The notes beneath the pieces were generated by a model that did not search any database, had not been told where the DNA came from, and saw only the letters and a program-made list of their open reading frames with translations. DNA of 15,839 nucleotides, taken from Deltaproteobacteria bacterium. Lineage in GTDB: Bacteria; Desulfobacterota; Desulfobacteria; Desulfobacterales; UBA11574. The stretch is taken from positions 1-15,839 of the forward strand of contig JAFCZV010000067.1 in NCBI GenBank assembly GCA_019314155.1, in the 5' to 3' direction. The position numbers were made by a program, and so were the translations under genes. Shown here piece after piece: positions 1 through 7,949 of the stretch (its first letter is position 1; each line of letters starts with the position of its first letter).

Positions 1-183
1 AAATGGTTTAATAGTAGCAAAGGCTATGGCTTCATTGAGCAAGAAGATGGTCCGGATGTATTTGTTCATCATTCAGGAATCAATGCAACCGGTTTCAAGA
101 CTCTTGATGAAGGCGATCGAGTAACCTTTGATATTGAGCAGGGTCAAAAAGGTCCTTCTGCAACAAATGTCACTTTGGTTTAA
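1..183 (+). CDS. Cold shock protein, CspA family (5' truncated by window edge)
   Basis: The first base of the window is already in frame, and translation gives about 60 residues to the TAA at 181-183. Visible are [14 protein letters not shown], the RNP1-type strand of the cold shock domain, then VFVHHSGI, the RNP2-type strand, and a closing [10 protein letters not shown]. This is the typical single-domain OB-fold nucleic-acid-binding protein of about 66-70 residues, so only a few N-terminal residues are missing. Family members bind single-stranded RNA or DNA in the cytoplasm and act as RNA chaperones. The N-terminal end and the promoter lie outside the window. A strong terminator follows 20 bases after the stop, so the gene is probably the last of its transcript. 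Which of the CspA-E types it is cannot be told from this piece. Confidence 0.95.
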   Translation, partial: KWFNSSKGYGFIEQEDGPDVFVHHSGINATGFKTLDEGDRVTFDIEQGQKGPSATNVTLV

Positions 184-203
184 CTGACAGTTTTAATTAG
201 AAA

Positions 204-246
204 AAAGGACATTCCCCAAAATATGAGGGAGTGTCCTTTATTTTTT
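204..246 (+). terminator. Rho-independent terminator of the cold shock gene
   Basis: A 13-bp stem pairs 204-216 with 227-239 (one G-T pair), around a 10-base loop, and is followed by a run of six T at 241-246. It sits just downstream of the cold shock stop codon. An ATG at 223 in the loop is the first in-frame start of the next ORF, but using it would put the start inside the terminator. Confidence 0.85.
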
Positions 247-261
247 GTGAGGGTAATTTTC

Positions 262-513
262 ATGTTTTATGAAGCGATATTTCAACCGTCGAAAAAGATG
301 AAATACACCACCAAGGTAAAAAAACTTGCAGGTAAAAACATTGGCGTAAAAGATGGATGGATAATTGATGATGGACCTTTCAAGGGGCAAAATTGTTTTT
401 ATATTCCAAACTCTACAGTAGGTTGGATTCCTCAATGCGATTTAATCGGGTTAAAACCGATATCCATTGTCAAGTGGAAGGAAATTAAAAAAAGTTTAGG
501 ACTCGACAATTAA
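262..513 (+). CDS. Small hypothetical protein (83 aa)
   Basis: I do not recognise this protein. The ATG at 262 is chosen because GAGGG at 249-253 lies eight bases upstream; the earlier in-frame ATG at 223 is inside the terminator hairpin of the cold shock gene. The product is basic and lysine-rich at both ends. In the middle is an alternating segment (GWIIDDGPFKGQ, then VGWIPQCDLIGL) that looks like short beta strands with turns, as in a small SH3-like barrel; that fold is only a guess. No signal peptide or membrane helix is seen. Coding is AT-rich compared with the cell-shape genes to the right. It lies behind a terminator, so it needs its own promoter or read-through. It is convergent with the hydrolase gene that ends at 619. 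Confidence 0.5.
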   Translation: MFYEAIFQPSKKMKYTTKVKKLAGKNIGVKDGWIIDDGPFKGQNCFYIPNSTVGWIPQCDLIGLKPISIVKWKEIKKSLGLDN

Positions 514-618
514 TCCTAATCAATTTACATCACCTTGAAACACTTCAGGTCGTATAGCTTGCCAAGATTTGAGGCTTAAAATTCCTGCCATACATAGCGA
601 GACTGTCGAAAAAGCATT

Positions 619-1526
619 TTATTCTTTAGACCATTTTGTGAGCATATGAATTATCTCTTTTAGCATCTCATCAGAATTTTCCATACAATCGTGCCCTGCA
701 TCGGGGATCTGTCTTACCCTGACTTTCTGATTTCCTGATTTTCGAGCGATCTGTGCCAATACCTCTGGTTCCCATTCCTCAACAATATGATCATTTTCCC
801 CTCTAATCATTAGAATGGGCAGATTGATCTTATCAATGTGCTTGTATGTCATTGCAGCATGAGCCTCAGGGCCCGCCATGAACCACCAGGTTTTGTACGT
901 GAAAATTTCGTCACTCAAAGGTTCCAAGTTTGGACTGGACCCCTGGAATGATAAAAAATTAAGATTTCATCATGCGCACTGTTGTAAGGATCATCTCCAA
1001 GCACGGCTTTTGCGTTCTCAGATGCTTGTTCGTAAGTGGGAAAACTCCCCCATTCTGCAAATCGTTTTCTTTTACTATCGGGGCTTGAGTAGAGGACGCC
1101 TTCGAGGATTAATCCTTTCACATTTGGGTGTTCTCTGTTTGAGGCCCAGTATGCAGCCATACAGGCGCCTAAACTATAGCCCAAAATGAAAATATTTTTA
1201 AACCCTTCGTTAGTCAAAAACTCAACGGCAGCGTCTATGTCTTTTATTGTGTCATCGAAGATGCCCTGGCCGGTGATTTGCCCTGCATAGGCGAGTCTTG
1301 TGTTCATAGACATGGCGTTGAAACCGCGCTTAACGAGTGCGTGTGGTAAAAGGCGCGGGGTGCCTCTCGCTAGGAAATGGCCCAACAGACCATGAATCTG
1401 GAGCAATATCGGAATATCCAGGATTTCCTCTTTGGGGTCGGATTCCGCTGTAATCAGTAGAGAGCTTATCAGGAAACTATCCCGGGTTCTGAATCTGATC
1501 AACTCTTGCCGTCCATGAATCTTCAT
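619..1526 (-). pseudogene. Alpha/beta hydrolase with a frameshift near 953-958
   Basis: Two minus-strand frames together make one hydrolase of about 300 residues. The first (1526 to 915) starts at an ATG with AAGGAG nine bases upstream. It has the oxyanion-loop motif IHGLLGH (about residues 44-50) and the nucleophile elbow LGYSLGA (Ser118). It runs off frame into VQTWNL and a stop. The second frame (from about 958 down to 619) continues with FTYKTWWFMAGPEA, the acid region RGENDHIVE and the catalytic His in DAGHD. The neighbouring paralog at 1575-2480 has both halves in one frame, with YTLKTWWSLAGPEA at the join. A -1 shift within the T run (A run 953-958 on the plus strand) restores the frame, with no stop on either side. 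The defect may be a real mutation or a homopolymer sequencing error. Substrate is unknown. All three catalytic residues are present, so an unbroken copy should be active. Confidence 0.8.
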
Positions 1527-1574
1527 TTACTTCTAACTCCTTCCGGCCATTTACGGTCAAGCTTTGATTCAACT

Positions 1575-2480
1575 TTAAGAAAAGCGGTCATTGAGCCACC
1601 TTATGGTGATTTGACCAAGTTCATCGTGCCTGCCTTCAAACGTATGACCGGTTTCGAGAAAAAACTGAGTGACGTCACTATTCCCCGCGTCCATTGCAAC
1701 TTTACCCAGGTCCTCGAACTCGCTACGTTCGACGATATCATCATGCAAGGCGTGGACGAGAAGAATCGGTACTTCCACCCGTCCGATGTGTTTATACACT
1801 TTAGTCCCTTCAGCCTCAGGACCTGCAAGGGACCACCAGGTTTTAAGCGTGTACACTTCACTATGTTCGGGGAGGTAAGTGTCTCCGTGGGCACGTTTCA
1901 CAACAAAGGGTTCGTCCCGGGCAGGTTCTTCTCCTGCTGAGGGTTTGGAAATAGGTTTTGCTCTCGTGTAAATCTCTTTATAGGTGGGCTCGCTGTTAAA
2001 CCTTCTCCACCTTCGACGGATGGTGTCCGGCATTGAGTAGGGGGTTGCAATGGCGATGACGCCTTTGACAGCGGGAAGTTCCAGAAAATCATGACTCAAC
2101 GCTGCATACCTTATGGCCATGCAGCCGCCGAGTCCGTGTCCGGCAATGACGATTTTTTTGAATCCTGCCTTCCTGAGAAACTCACACGCTTTATCGATCT
2201 GGGGCATTGTGTCGTCGAATATGCCGAATCCGAAAAAAAGACCCAGGTTGGCAAGGAGTGTGTTCATAGTTAAAGAAGAAAAACCATGGGCAGCGAGGAC
2301 GCTTGGCAGCTCATGTTCAGTTTCATCAAGCAGATTGCCCAAGGTCCCATGTAGGCGAAGAATTACAGGCCTTTCCTCTATATGTTTATTTTTAGTAGTT
2401 ATCCCGTATAAAAGAGCATCGATTTTGTGATTATCAAATGGAATCGAGATTATGGTGCCCGAACACCTTTCTACCTGCAT
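1575..2480 (-). CDS. Alpha/beta hydrolase-fold protein lacking the serine nucleophile
   Basis: A 301-residue protein with the alpha/beta hydrolase layout: oxyanion loop LHGTLGN (about 43-49), nucleophile elbow, acid region HALHDDIVE (Asp247 or 248) and catalytic His279 in ETGHT. The elbow reads AGHGLGGCMA, so the serine or cysteine expected in GxSxG is Gly116; the codon is clearly GGA. As read, classical ester or peptide hydrolysis is unlikely. It could be a binding or regulatory paralog, or use another chemistry. The ATG at 2480 is preceded by GGGG about eight bases upstream. No signal peptide or membrane segment is seen. It lies 52 bp after the histidine kinase and 48 bp before its frameshifted paralog, in the same direction, consistent with one operon. 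Shared blocks with the paralog include GIFDDT, KTWW, LAGPEA-like and YKHI, pointing to an old tandem duplication. Confidence 0.85.
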   Translation of the reverse strand: MQVERCSGTIISIPFDNHKIDALLYGITTKNKHIEERPVILRLHGTLGNLLDETEHELPSVLAAHGFSSLTMNTLLANLGLFFGFGIFDDTMPQIDKACEFLRKAGFKKIVIAGHGLGGCMAIRYAALSHDFLELPAVKGVIAIATPYSMPDTIRRRWRRFNSEPTYKEIYTRAKPISKPSAGEEPARDEPFVVKRAHGDTYLPEHSEVYTLKTWWSLAGPEAEGTKVYKHIGRVEVPILLVHALHDDIVERSEFEDLGKVAMDAGNSDVTQFFLETGHTFEGRHDELGQITIRWLNDRFS

Positions 2481-2532
2481 GGCTTATCCCCGTGATGTGT
2501 TGAGGGCTGGTTTTGAAGGAGAATGAATCTCA

Positions 2533-4011
2533 TTAACCCTTGATATCTTTTTCAAGATTCCAGCCATTGTCCACGGGTAGATCCATGTGAAACTTGGTGT
2601 ACTGCCCGGGTTCGCTCTCAACCCTCAATTCACCGTGGTGGTCCTTAACGATACTATAACTGATGGAAAGCCCCAGACCGGTTCCGACAGTCCTGTCCTT
2701 TGTTGTGTAAAAGGGGTCGAATATTCTTTCTTTTATATCTGGTTCGATCCCTACACCATGATCTTCCACCGTTGTTCGGATCCATCTTTTTCCATTTTTT
2801 TTGAACAAACTTGAAGAAATAACGATCTTTTTATTTTCATCATATCCTGAATATTTCTCATTGAGAGCGTCCCGTGCGTTGGTCATGAGGTTCATGATCA
2901 CCTGTTGGATCTGCTGGCTGCGGCATTTGATCTTGGGTAAATCCTCTGAAACATCCACCTCCAGGCTGATCTGATCCCGCTTAAACACCGTCTGAATTAA
3001 AGACATCGTATTATCAATAATATCTTTTAATATTGCAGAACTGTGGGCTTGATTTTCTTCCCGGGCAAATGTGAGCAGATTTCGTACGATGGTCGCAATT
3101 CTTTTGGTTTCGTGAATGATTTCTCCGGCAAACTCAGAAAGAGAACTTTCGGCGTCTGTTCGGTCCACAATCAACTGCGCATAGTTCATGATGCCGTTTA
3201 TGGGGTTGTTGATTTCATGAGCAACACCTCCGGCCAAGGTGCCAATGCTTTCCATTTTCTGAGTCTGCTGGAGTTGAGCTTCAAGCAGCGATTTTTCCTC
3301 CTCTGCCTGCTTGCGTTCACGAATTTCCTTTTCAAGTCGTATATTAAAGTAACCAATTTTAGAAATATATGTAGTAAACTTAACTAAAAAGTTCATTAGA
3401 TGGCTAATGGTTTCTCGACTGTATCTCGGTACGCGTCGCAATGCATCTAAATAGGAATCTTTGTCAAATCCGCATGCCTTTGCCTGTTTGATAAAAAAAT
3501 CTTCATCTATATGATCATCATCATAAAAAAATTGCCCGGTATATATGTTTCCTAAGTGTTTGTTTTCAACATATAATGGAGTAACAACATCCCATAGACC
3601 GTTTTTACATTTATAGCTGACATATTCTCCAGGCTTAAGGTTCTTTGCTAAAAAGAGATCACTTTCAGTGCAGTTGAGAGCTGTTTTAGGATTAATTCTA
3701 TGAAATTTAGTGCAGATATCCTGCCATCCTGTAGCTTCGATCACTTTCCCTTTCAGATCAAGTATGGCTGTTACCATATTAGTTAGATGACAAAATTCGT
3801 CCATGATCGACTGGATGTCATCGACATTGATGATAGAGTCGAGTTCAACCTCTGGAATATGAATCTCCGAATTCATTCCTGATTCAATTTTATGAGCAGG
3901 CCATTTCTCACCACGGACTTCGGTCTCCTTCATCATATTACTTTCAAGCTTTTCTTGCTCCAGATCTTGGACTCTTTGTGCTAATTCCTCATAGGTAGGT
4001 TTTTCGGCCAT
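2533..4011 (-). CDS. PocR-domain sensor histidine kinase, cytoplasmic
   Basis: A 492-residue kinase. Domains in order: a short N-terminal coiled coil (MAEKPTYEELAQRVQDLE), a PocR-type sensory domain (about 56-217, with GWQDICTKFH, NCTESDLFLA, YKCKNGLWDVVTPLYV and GNIYTGQFF), a coiled-coil linker, a HisKA dimerisation domain with phospho-accepting His265 in GGVAHEINNPING, and a HATPase domain with N box (369-385, NLMTNARDA), G1 DHGVGI, F box IFDPFYTTK and G2 GTGLGLSI. All catalytic motifs are present. No membrane helix is visible, so it should sense a cytoplasmic ligand; PocR domains are thought to bind small hydrocarbon derivatives such as propanediol. ATG at 4011 is preferred over the TTG at 4026 because GGAG lies nine bases before it and the TTG start would cover that site. 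No response regulator is in view, so its partner is unknown. The two hydrolase genes follow at 52 bp. Confidence 0.93.
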   Translation of the reverse strand: MAEKPTYEELAQRVQDLEQEKLESNMMKETEVRGEKWPAHKIESGMNSEIHIPEVELDSIINVDDIQSIMDEFCHLTNMVTAILDLKGKVIEATGWQDICTKFHRINPKTALNCTESDLFLAKNLKPGEYVSYKCKNGLWDVVTPLYVENKHLGNIYTGQFFYDDDHIDEDFFIKQAKACGFDKDSYLDALRRVPRYSRETISHLMNFLVKFTTYISKIGYFNIRLEKEIRERKQAEEEKSLLEAQLQQTQKMESIGTLAGGVAHEINNPINGIMNYAQLIVDRTDAESSLSEFAGEIIHETKRIATIVRNLLTFAREENQAHSSAILKDIIDNTMSLIQTVFKRDQISLEVDVSEDLPKIKCRSQQIQQVIMNLMTNARDALNEKYSGYDENKKIVISSSLFKKNGKRWIRTTVEDHGVGIEPDIKERIFDPFYTTKDRTVGTGLGLSISYSIVKDHHGELRVESEPGQYTKFHMDLPVDNGWNLEKDIKG

Positions 4012-4336
4012 TAGAAGGATCTCCAATTCCCAAAAATGGGAATAATTTAGAGTGCTGTAAAGTTAAGAATTCTTGCATTATTGAGAAATTTTGATATTTT
4101 CAAGCATACCAAAGGTAGTCTTCAGTAATCAAGCCAACAGAAAAAAAATGTATAAAATTAAGATAGATGAGATGAAGATCAGTTGTCAGAAAGAGAATCT
4201 CAATTAATGCAGTATGGTAAGATCGTTTTAATGTCAAATAAAATATGATTTCAGAATCTTAAAGGTGATTTTAATCCTTACATATAAAGTAACCATTGCC
4301 TGACCATCCAAAAGAGAGTACGTGTTAAATGATCAA
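4012..4336. other. AT-rich intergenic region upstream of the histidine kinase
   Basis: About 325 bases with no convincing gene. Next to the kinase ribosome binding site lies a perfect 6-bp inverted repeat (ATTCCC at 4026-4031, GGGAAT at 4038-4043). Reading leftward, TTGAAA and TAATGC with a 17-base spacer form a weak candidate promoter for the kinase. The rest is AT-rich and shows no RNA gene that I can recognise. The kinase start and the end of the tRNA transcript both lie on the minus strand, so this region separates two tandem transcripts. Confidence 0.5.
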
Positions 4337-4367
4337 TAAAAAAGGCACTTACAATGCAAGTGCCTTT
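4337..4367 (-). terminator. Rho-independent terminator of tRNA-Pro
   Basis: Reading on the minus strand, a perfect 10-bp stem (4358-4367 with 4341-4350, core AGGCACTT) with a 7-base loop is followed by a T run (A run at 4338-4343 on the plus strand). It lies 17 bases beyond the encoded CCA end of the tRNA, so it most likely ends the tRNA transcript. Confidence 0.85.
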
Positions 4368-4381
4368 GGTTAGATTGTTTT

Positions 4382-4460
<79 letters not shown>

Positions 4461-4472
4461 ACGGTAAGCAAG

Positions 4473-4501
4473 TAAGTAACACTTCAAATCTGGCCTGTCA
4501 A
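4473..4501 (-). promoter_or_regulatory. Candidate promoter of tRNA-Pro
   Basis: On the minus strand a perfect TTGACA (plus 4496-4501) is followed after 17 bases by TACTTA (4473-4478), putting the start point a few bases before the mature tRNA 5' end at 4460. The -35 is perfect and the position fits; the -10 is poor, so the exact box is uncertain. Confidence 0.45.
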
Positions 4502-4597
4502 GGTATGATGCCGAAATCTTGGAAGCCAAATTTTGCGTTCCGAAAATTCTTTATGGGTGTTGAAAACGTAAATATTGTAATTATTTTCAAAATTTTA

Positions 4598-4626
4598 TTG
4601 ACGATGCCGCAAAAAATTCGTTTTAT
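4598..4626 (+). promoter_or_regulatory. Weak candidate promoter of the ldcA-like gene
   Basis: TTGACG (4598-4603) and TTTTAT (4621-4626) are separated by 17 bases, in the spacer between the divergent tRNA and the carboxypeptidase. Transcription would start near the hairpins described at 4616-4663. The matches are moderate (five and four of six), so this is a suggestion only. Confidence 0.3.
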
Positions 4627-4663
4627 TAAAACCGAATCGACTCAAAATTCGATTCAGGGTTTT
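4616..4663 (+). promoter_or_regulatory. Two overlapping, mutually exclusive hairpins before ldcA
   Basis: Hairpin A pairs 4616-4624 with 4628-4637 (one bulged C). Hairpin B pairs AAAACC-GAATCGA (4628-4640) with TCGATTC (4649-4655) and GGTTTT (4658-4663), with a two-base bulge, and is followed by CTTT. They share 4628-4637, so only one can form at a time. B resembles a weak terminator. Whether this is a real attenuator or an accident of AT-rich DNA is unknown. Confidence 0.3.
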
Positions 4664-4704
4664 CTTTGACCAAAATTGATAATTCAATACCATAAAAAAT
4701 AACC

Positions 4705-5625
4705 ATGGAAACTCAGGAGAAAAAATCTGTTAAGCCGACCCGCCTGAAGCCGGGGGATACTGTCGGCATTGTTGCGCCTGCCGGTCCCTTTGATCCGGAA
4801 AAATTCATGAAGGGAAGGGTGGTTCTGGAATCGATGGGGTTTCGGGCGGTTTTTGATGAGACGATTTTCCAAAAGCGCGGATTCCTGGCCGGAACCGACG
4901 TCCAGCGGGCGGACCAGGTGAATCGTCTTTTTGCCGATTCCACCATCCAGGCGGTTGCTTGCGCCCGGGGCGGATATGGGAGCATGCGCATCCTTTCGTT
5001 TCTCGATTTTGCGACCATTCAAAAGAATCCAAAAATTTTTGTGGGATTCAGCGATATCTCGGTGCTTTTGTCTGTGTTCCACGACCGGTGCGACCTGGTG
5101 ACTTTTCACGGACCTGTGGTAACCACCCTGGCCGATGCCGCCCAAGAGACCATCGCGGCAATGCAATGGGCGCTGACATCCGACACACCCCTTGAACTGG
5201 TGCCTGAAAACGGCATGGTCGTTCGTCCTGGTCTGGCTTCAGGGTTGGTGGCCGGCGGAAATCTGACCACCTTGTGTCACCTGGTGGGCACCCCTTATGC
5301 TCCAAGTTTCAAGGGGAAGATTCTGCTCCTCGAGGATCTGGGGGAGGCACCCTACCGGATCGACCGAATGCTGACCCAAATGAAACTTGCCGGATGTTTC
5401 AACGGGATCGCCGGACTGGTTCTCGGCTCTTTTGAAGACTGCGGTCCTCTGAGTGAAATTTATGTCCTTGTTGGCGATATCTTCGAGGATATGAACATTC
5501 CGATTATGGCAGGTTTTGAAATCGGCCATGGGAGACGCAATATCATGATTCCTCTAGGACTCGGTGCAACCCTTGACACCGGGAAGGAACGGCTGTTGTT
5601 CCATGAACCGGCTGTTAGGAAATGA
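4705..5625 (+). CDS. ldcA: LD-carboxypeptidase (muramoyltetrapeptide carboxypeptidase), S66 family
   Basis: A 306-residue protein of the usual LdcA length. It opens with LKPGDTVGIVAPAGPFD, the family's N-terminal strand. The nucleophile motif VGFSDIS places Ser116. The glutamate is in LLLEDLGEAPYRIDRML (Glu210), and the histidine in FEIGHGRRN (His275), giving the Ser-Glu-His triad of S66 peptidases. The conserved ARGGYGSMRIL loop precedes the serine. Known members cut the LD bond between meso-diaminopimelate and terminal D-Ala in murein tetrapeptides, in the cytoplasm during cell-wall recycling. No signal peptide is seen, which agrees. ATG at 4705 is the only start that keeps the N-terminal strand; the ribosome site before it is weak. 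A beta-lactamase-fold hydrolase follows after 46 bp and may be co-transcribed. The exact substrate is inferred from family. Confidence 0.93.
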   Translation: METQEKKSVKPTRLKPGDTVGIVAPAGPFDPEKFMKGRVVLESMGFRAVFDETIFQKRGFLAGTDVQRADQVNRLFADSTIQAVACARGGYGSMRILSFLDFATIQKNPKIFVGFSDISVLLSVFHDRCDLVTFHGPVVTTLADAAQETIAAMQWALTSDTPLELVPENGMVVRPGLASGLVAGGNLTTLCHLVGTPYAPSFKGKILLLEDLGEAPYRIDRMLTQMKLAGCFNGIAGLVLGSFEDCGPLSEIYVLVGDIFEDMNIPIMAGFEIGHGRRNIMIPLGLGATLDTGKERLLFHEPAVRK

Positions 5626-5671
5626 GGGGCGTGCGCGTTAAAGCCGGATTGAACGATAAAGAGATTGGACC

Positions 5672-6769
5672 ATGACCCACGTAGACCGTTTGATGAAAGA
5701 CGCTGTATTAAACGATGTGTTCCCCGGCGGCGTCCTTTTGGTCTCGTTGGACGGGGCTACTGTTTTTTTCGAGGCGTACGGTTCTGCAAATCTATTTGCC
5801 GGCCGTCAAATGACCAAAGAAACGGTTTTCGACCTGGCCTCTTTGACCAAACCGCTGGCAACCTCGCTCGCGATCATGCATCTGTTAGAACATTCCAAGC
5901 TGTCTTTGGAACAGAGTCTGGGATCGATTTTACCGTCATTTAATAATAAGGACAAAAAAAAGATCCGGATAGAACATCTGCTGTATCATAATTCCGGGCT
6001 TCCGGATTATCGTCCCTATTATAAATTGTTGTGTAAAATTGAACCCCATCAAAGAAAAGTTGCATTAAGGGAACTTCTGGCAAAAGAGCCTCTGATACAT
6101 GCCCCCGGTGAACAGACCATATACAGTGACATCGGATTTATGATTTTGTGCTGGGTGATCGAAGAGATATCAGGACGCCGGCTGGATCGTTTTGTTACGG
6201 AAAATATTTACCGTCCGCTGGGTCTTAACAATCTATTTTTTGTCGATATGGATGGAAAGTCCCGCCGAGCAGAATTTGCTGCAACCGAACGCTGTCCTTG
6301 GCGAGGTATCCTTTTGGATGGTAAGGTTCATGATGATAATGCCTATGCAGTGGGCGGCATTGAAGGGCATGCCGGACTTTTCGGGACTGCCGTGGACATC
6401 CTTTTCCTATTGTCCGAGCTTATGACCGTATACCATGGGAACCCTTCAACGGGTGTATTTGATATCGATTTGGTGCAAACGTTTATTAAAAGGATAGAGC
6501 GTGAAGGCCGGGCCCTTGGCTTTGACACCCCGTCTTCGGTCGATCCGAGTTGTGGCCGCTATTTTTCAGAAAGAACCATTGGACATCTTGGGTTCACCGG
6601 CACATCCTTTTGGATGGATCTCGATCGTGGTATTATTATTATCCTGTTGACAAACCGCATCCATCCATCCCGAGATAATAACCGAATCAAAGCCTTCAGG
6701 CCGAAGTTACATGACGCGGTCATAGAAAATGTGTCGGATAGCAGATACATTCAAAAAAGAATATCTTGA
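5672..6769 (+). CDS. Beta-lactamase-fold serine hydrolase (class C / penicillin-binding-like)
   Basis: A 365-residue protein of the beta-lactamase/esterase family (PF00144 type). The catalytic SxxK is in DLASLTKPLATS (Ser57, Lys60). The second motif reads YSD (Tyr151) in place of the common YxN, followed by IGFMILCWVIEE. The third motif is HLG in GHLGFTGTSFW (from His305). YHNSGLPDYR and YRPLGL are typical of the fold. No clear signal peptide is present, so it is probably cytoplasmic. Members include esterases, D-amino-acid peptidases and peptidoglycan-active enzymes; substrate cannot be assigned from sequence. Placement 46 bp after an LD-carboxypeptidase, and before the cell-shape cluster, suggests a role in murein peptide recycling. 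The ATG at 5672 has only a modest purine-rich site (AAAGAG) upstream. No terminator is obvious after the stop. Confidence 0.88.
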   Translation: MTHVDRLMKDAVLNDVFPGGVLLVSLDGATVFFEAYGSANLFAGRQMTKETVFDLASLTKPLATSLAIMHLLEHSKLSLEQSLGSILPSFNNKDKKKIRIEHLLYHNSGLPDYRPYYKLLCKIEPHQRKVALRELLAKEPLIHAPGEQTIYSDIGFMILCWVIEEISGRRLDRFVTENIYRPLGLNNLFFVDMDGKSRRAEFAATERCPWRGILLDGKVHDDNAYAVGGIEGHAGLFGTAVDILFLLSELMTVYHGNPSTGVFDIDLVQTFIKRIEREGRALGFDTPSSVDPSCGRYFSERTIGHLGFTGTSFWMDLDRGIIIILLTNRIHPSRDNNRIKAFRPKLHDAVIENVSDSRYIQKRIS

Positions 6770-6831
6770 TATTTCTCTTGTAATTATGGAATAATTTTGA
6801 TAATTTTGTATATTTAGTGAATTCAGGCTGT

Positions 6832-6859
6832 TTTTCACATCTTTTTCAGAGTGTATAAT
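6832..6859 (+). promoter_or_regulatory. Candidate mreB promoter (TTTTCA-16-TATAAT)
   Basis: A perfect TATAAT lies at 6854-6859, with TTTTCA at 6832-6837 as a moderate -35 after a 16-base spacer. Transcription would begin near 6866 and leave a leader of about 36 bases before the mreB ATG. The -10 lies in the centre of the perfect inverted repeat at 6836-6871. Confidence 0.55.
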
Positions 6860-6871
6860 GAAAAAGATGTG
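6836..6871. repeat. Perfect 13-bp inverted repeat around the mreB -10 box
   Basis: CACATCTTTTTCA (6836-6848) and TGAAAAAGATGTG (6859-6871) are exact reverse complements around a 10-base centre, GAGTGTATAA. The second arm begins with the last T of TATAAT. No T run follows, so it is not a rho-independent terminator for the upstream gene. It could be an operator for a dimeric regulator of the cell-shape operon or, if transcription starts further upstream, an mRNA hairpin. Confidence 0.75.
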
Positions 6872-6895
6872 CATATTCTTAGTGTATAAAGATGA

Positions 6896-7945
<1,050 letters not shown>

Positions 7946-7949
7946 TTTA

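Noticed and set aside
223..261. Upstream ATG extending the small protein to 96 residues
   Set aside because: The start lies in the loop of the cold shock terminator and has no ribosome site; the ATG at 262 has GAGGG at a good distance.
878..1189. Plus-strand ORF of 103 codons over the broken hydrolase
   Set aside because: It is the reverse of homologous hydrolase codons in both flanking frames and has no support of its own.
1506..1940. Plus-strand ORF of 144 codons
   Set aside because: It is antisense to the conserved intact hydrolase, has no recognisable domain and no ribosome site.
4684..5166. Minus-strand ORF of 160 codons opposite ldcA
   Set aside because: Its composition is rich in His, Arg and Gly as expected from the reverse of a coding strand, and ldcA is unmistakable.
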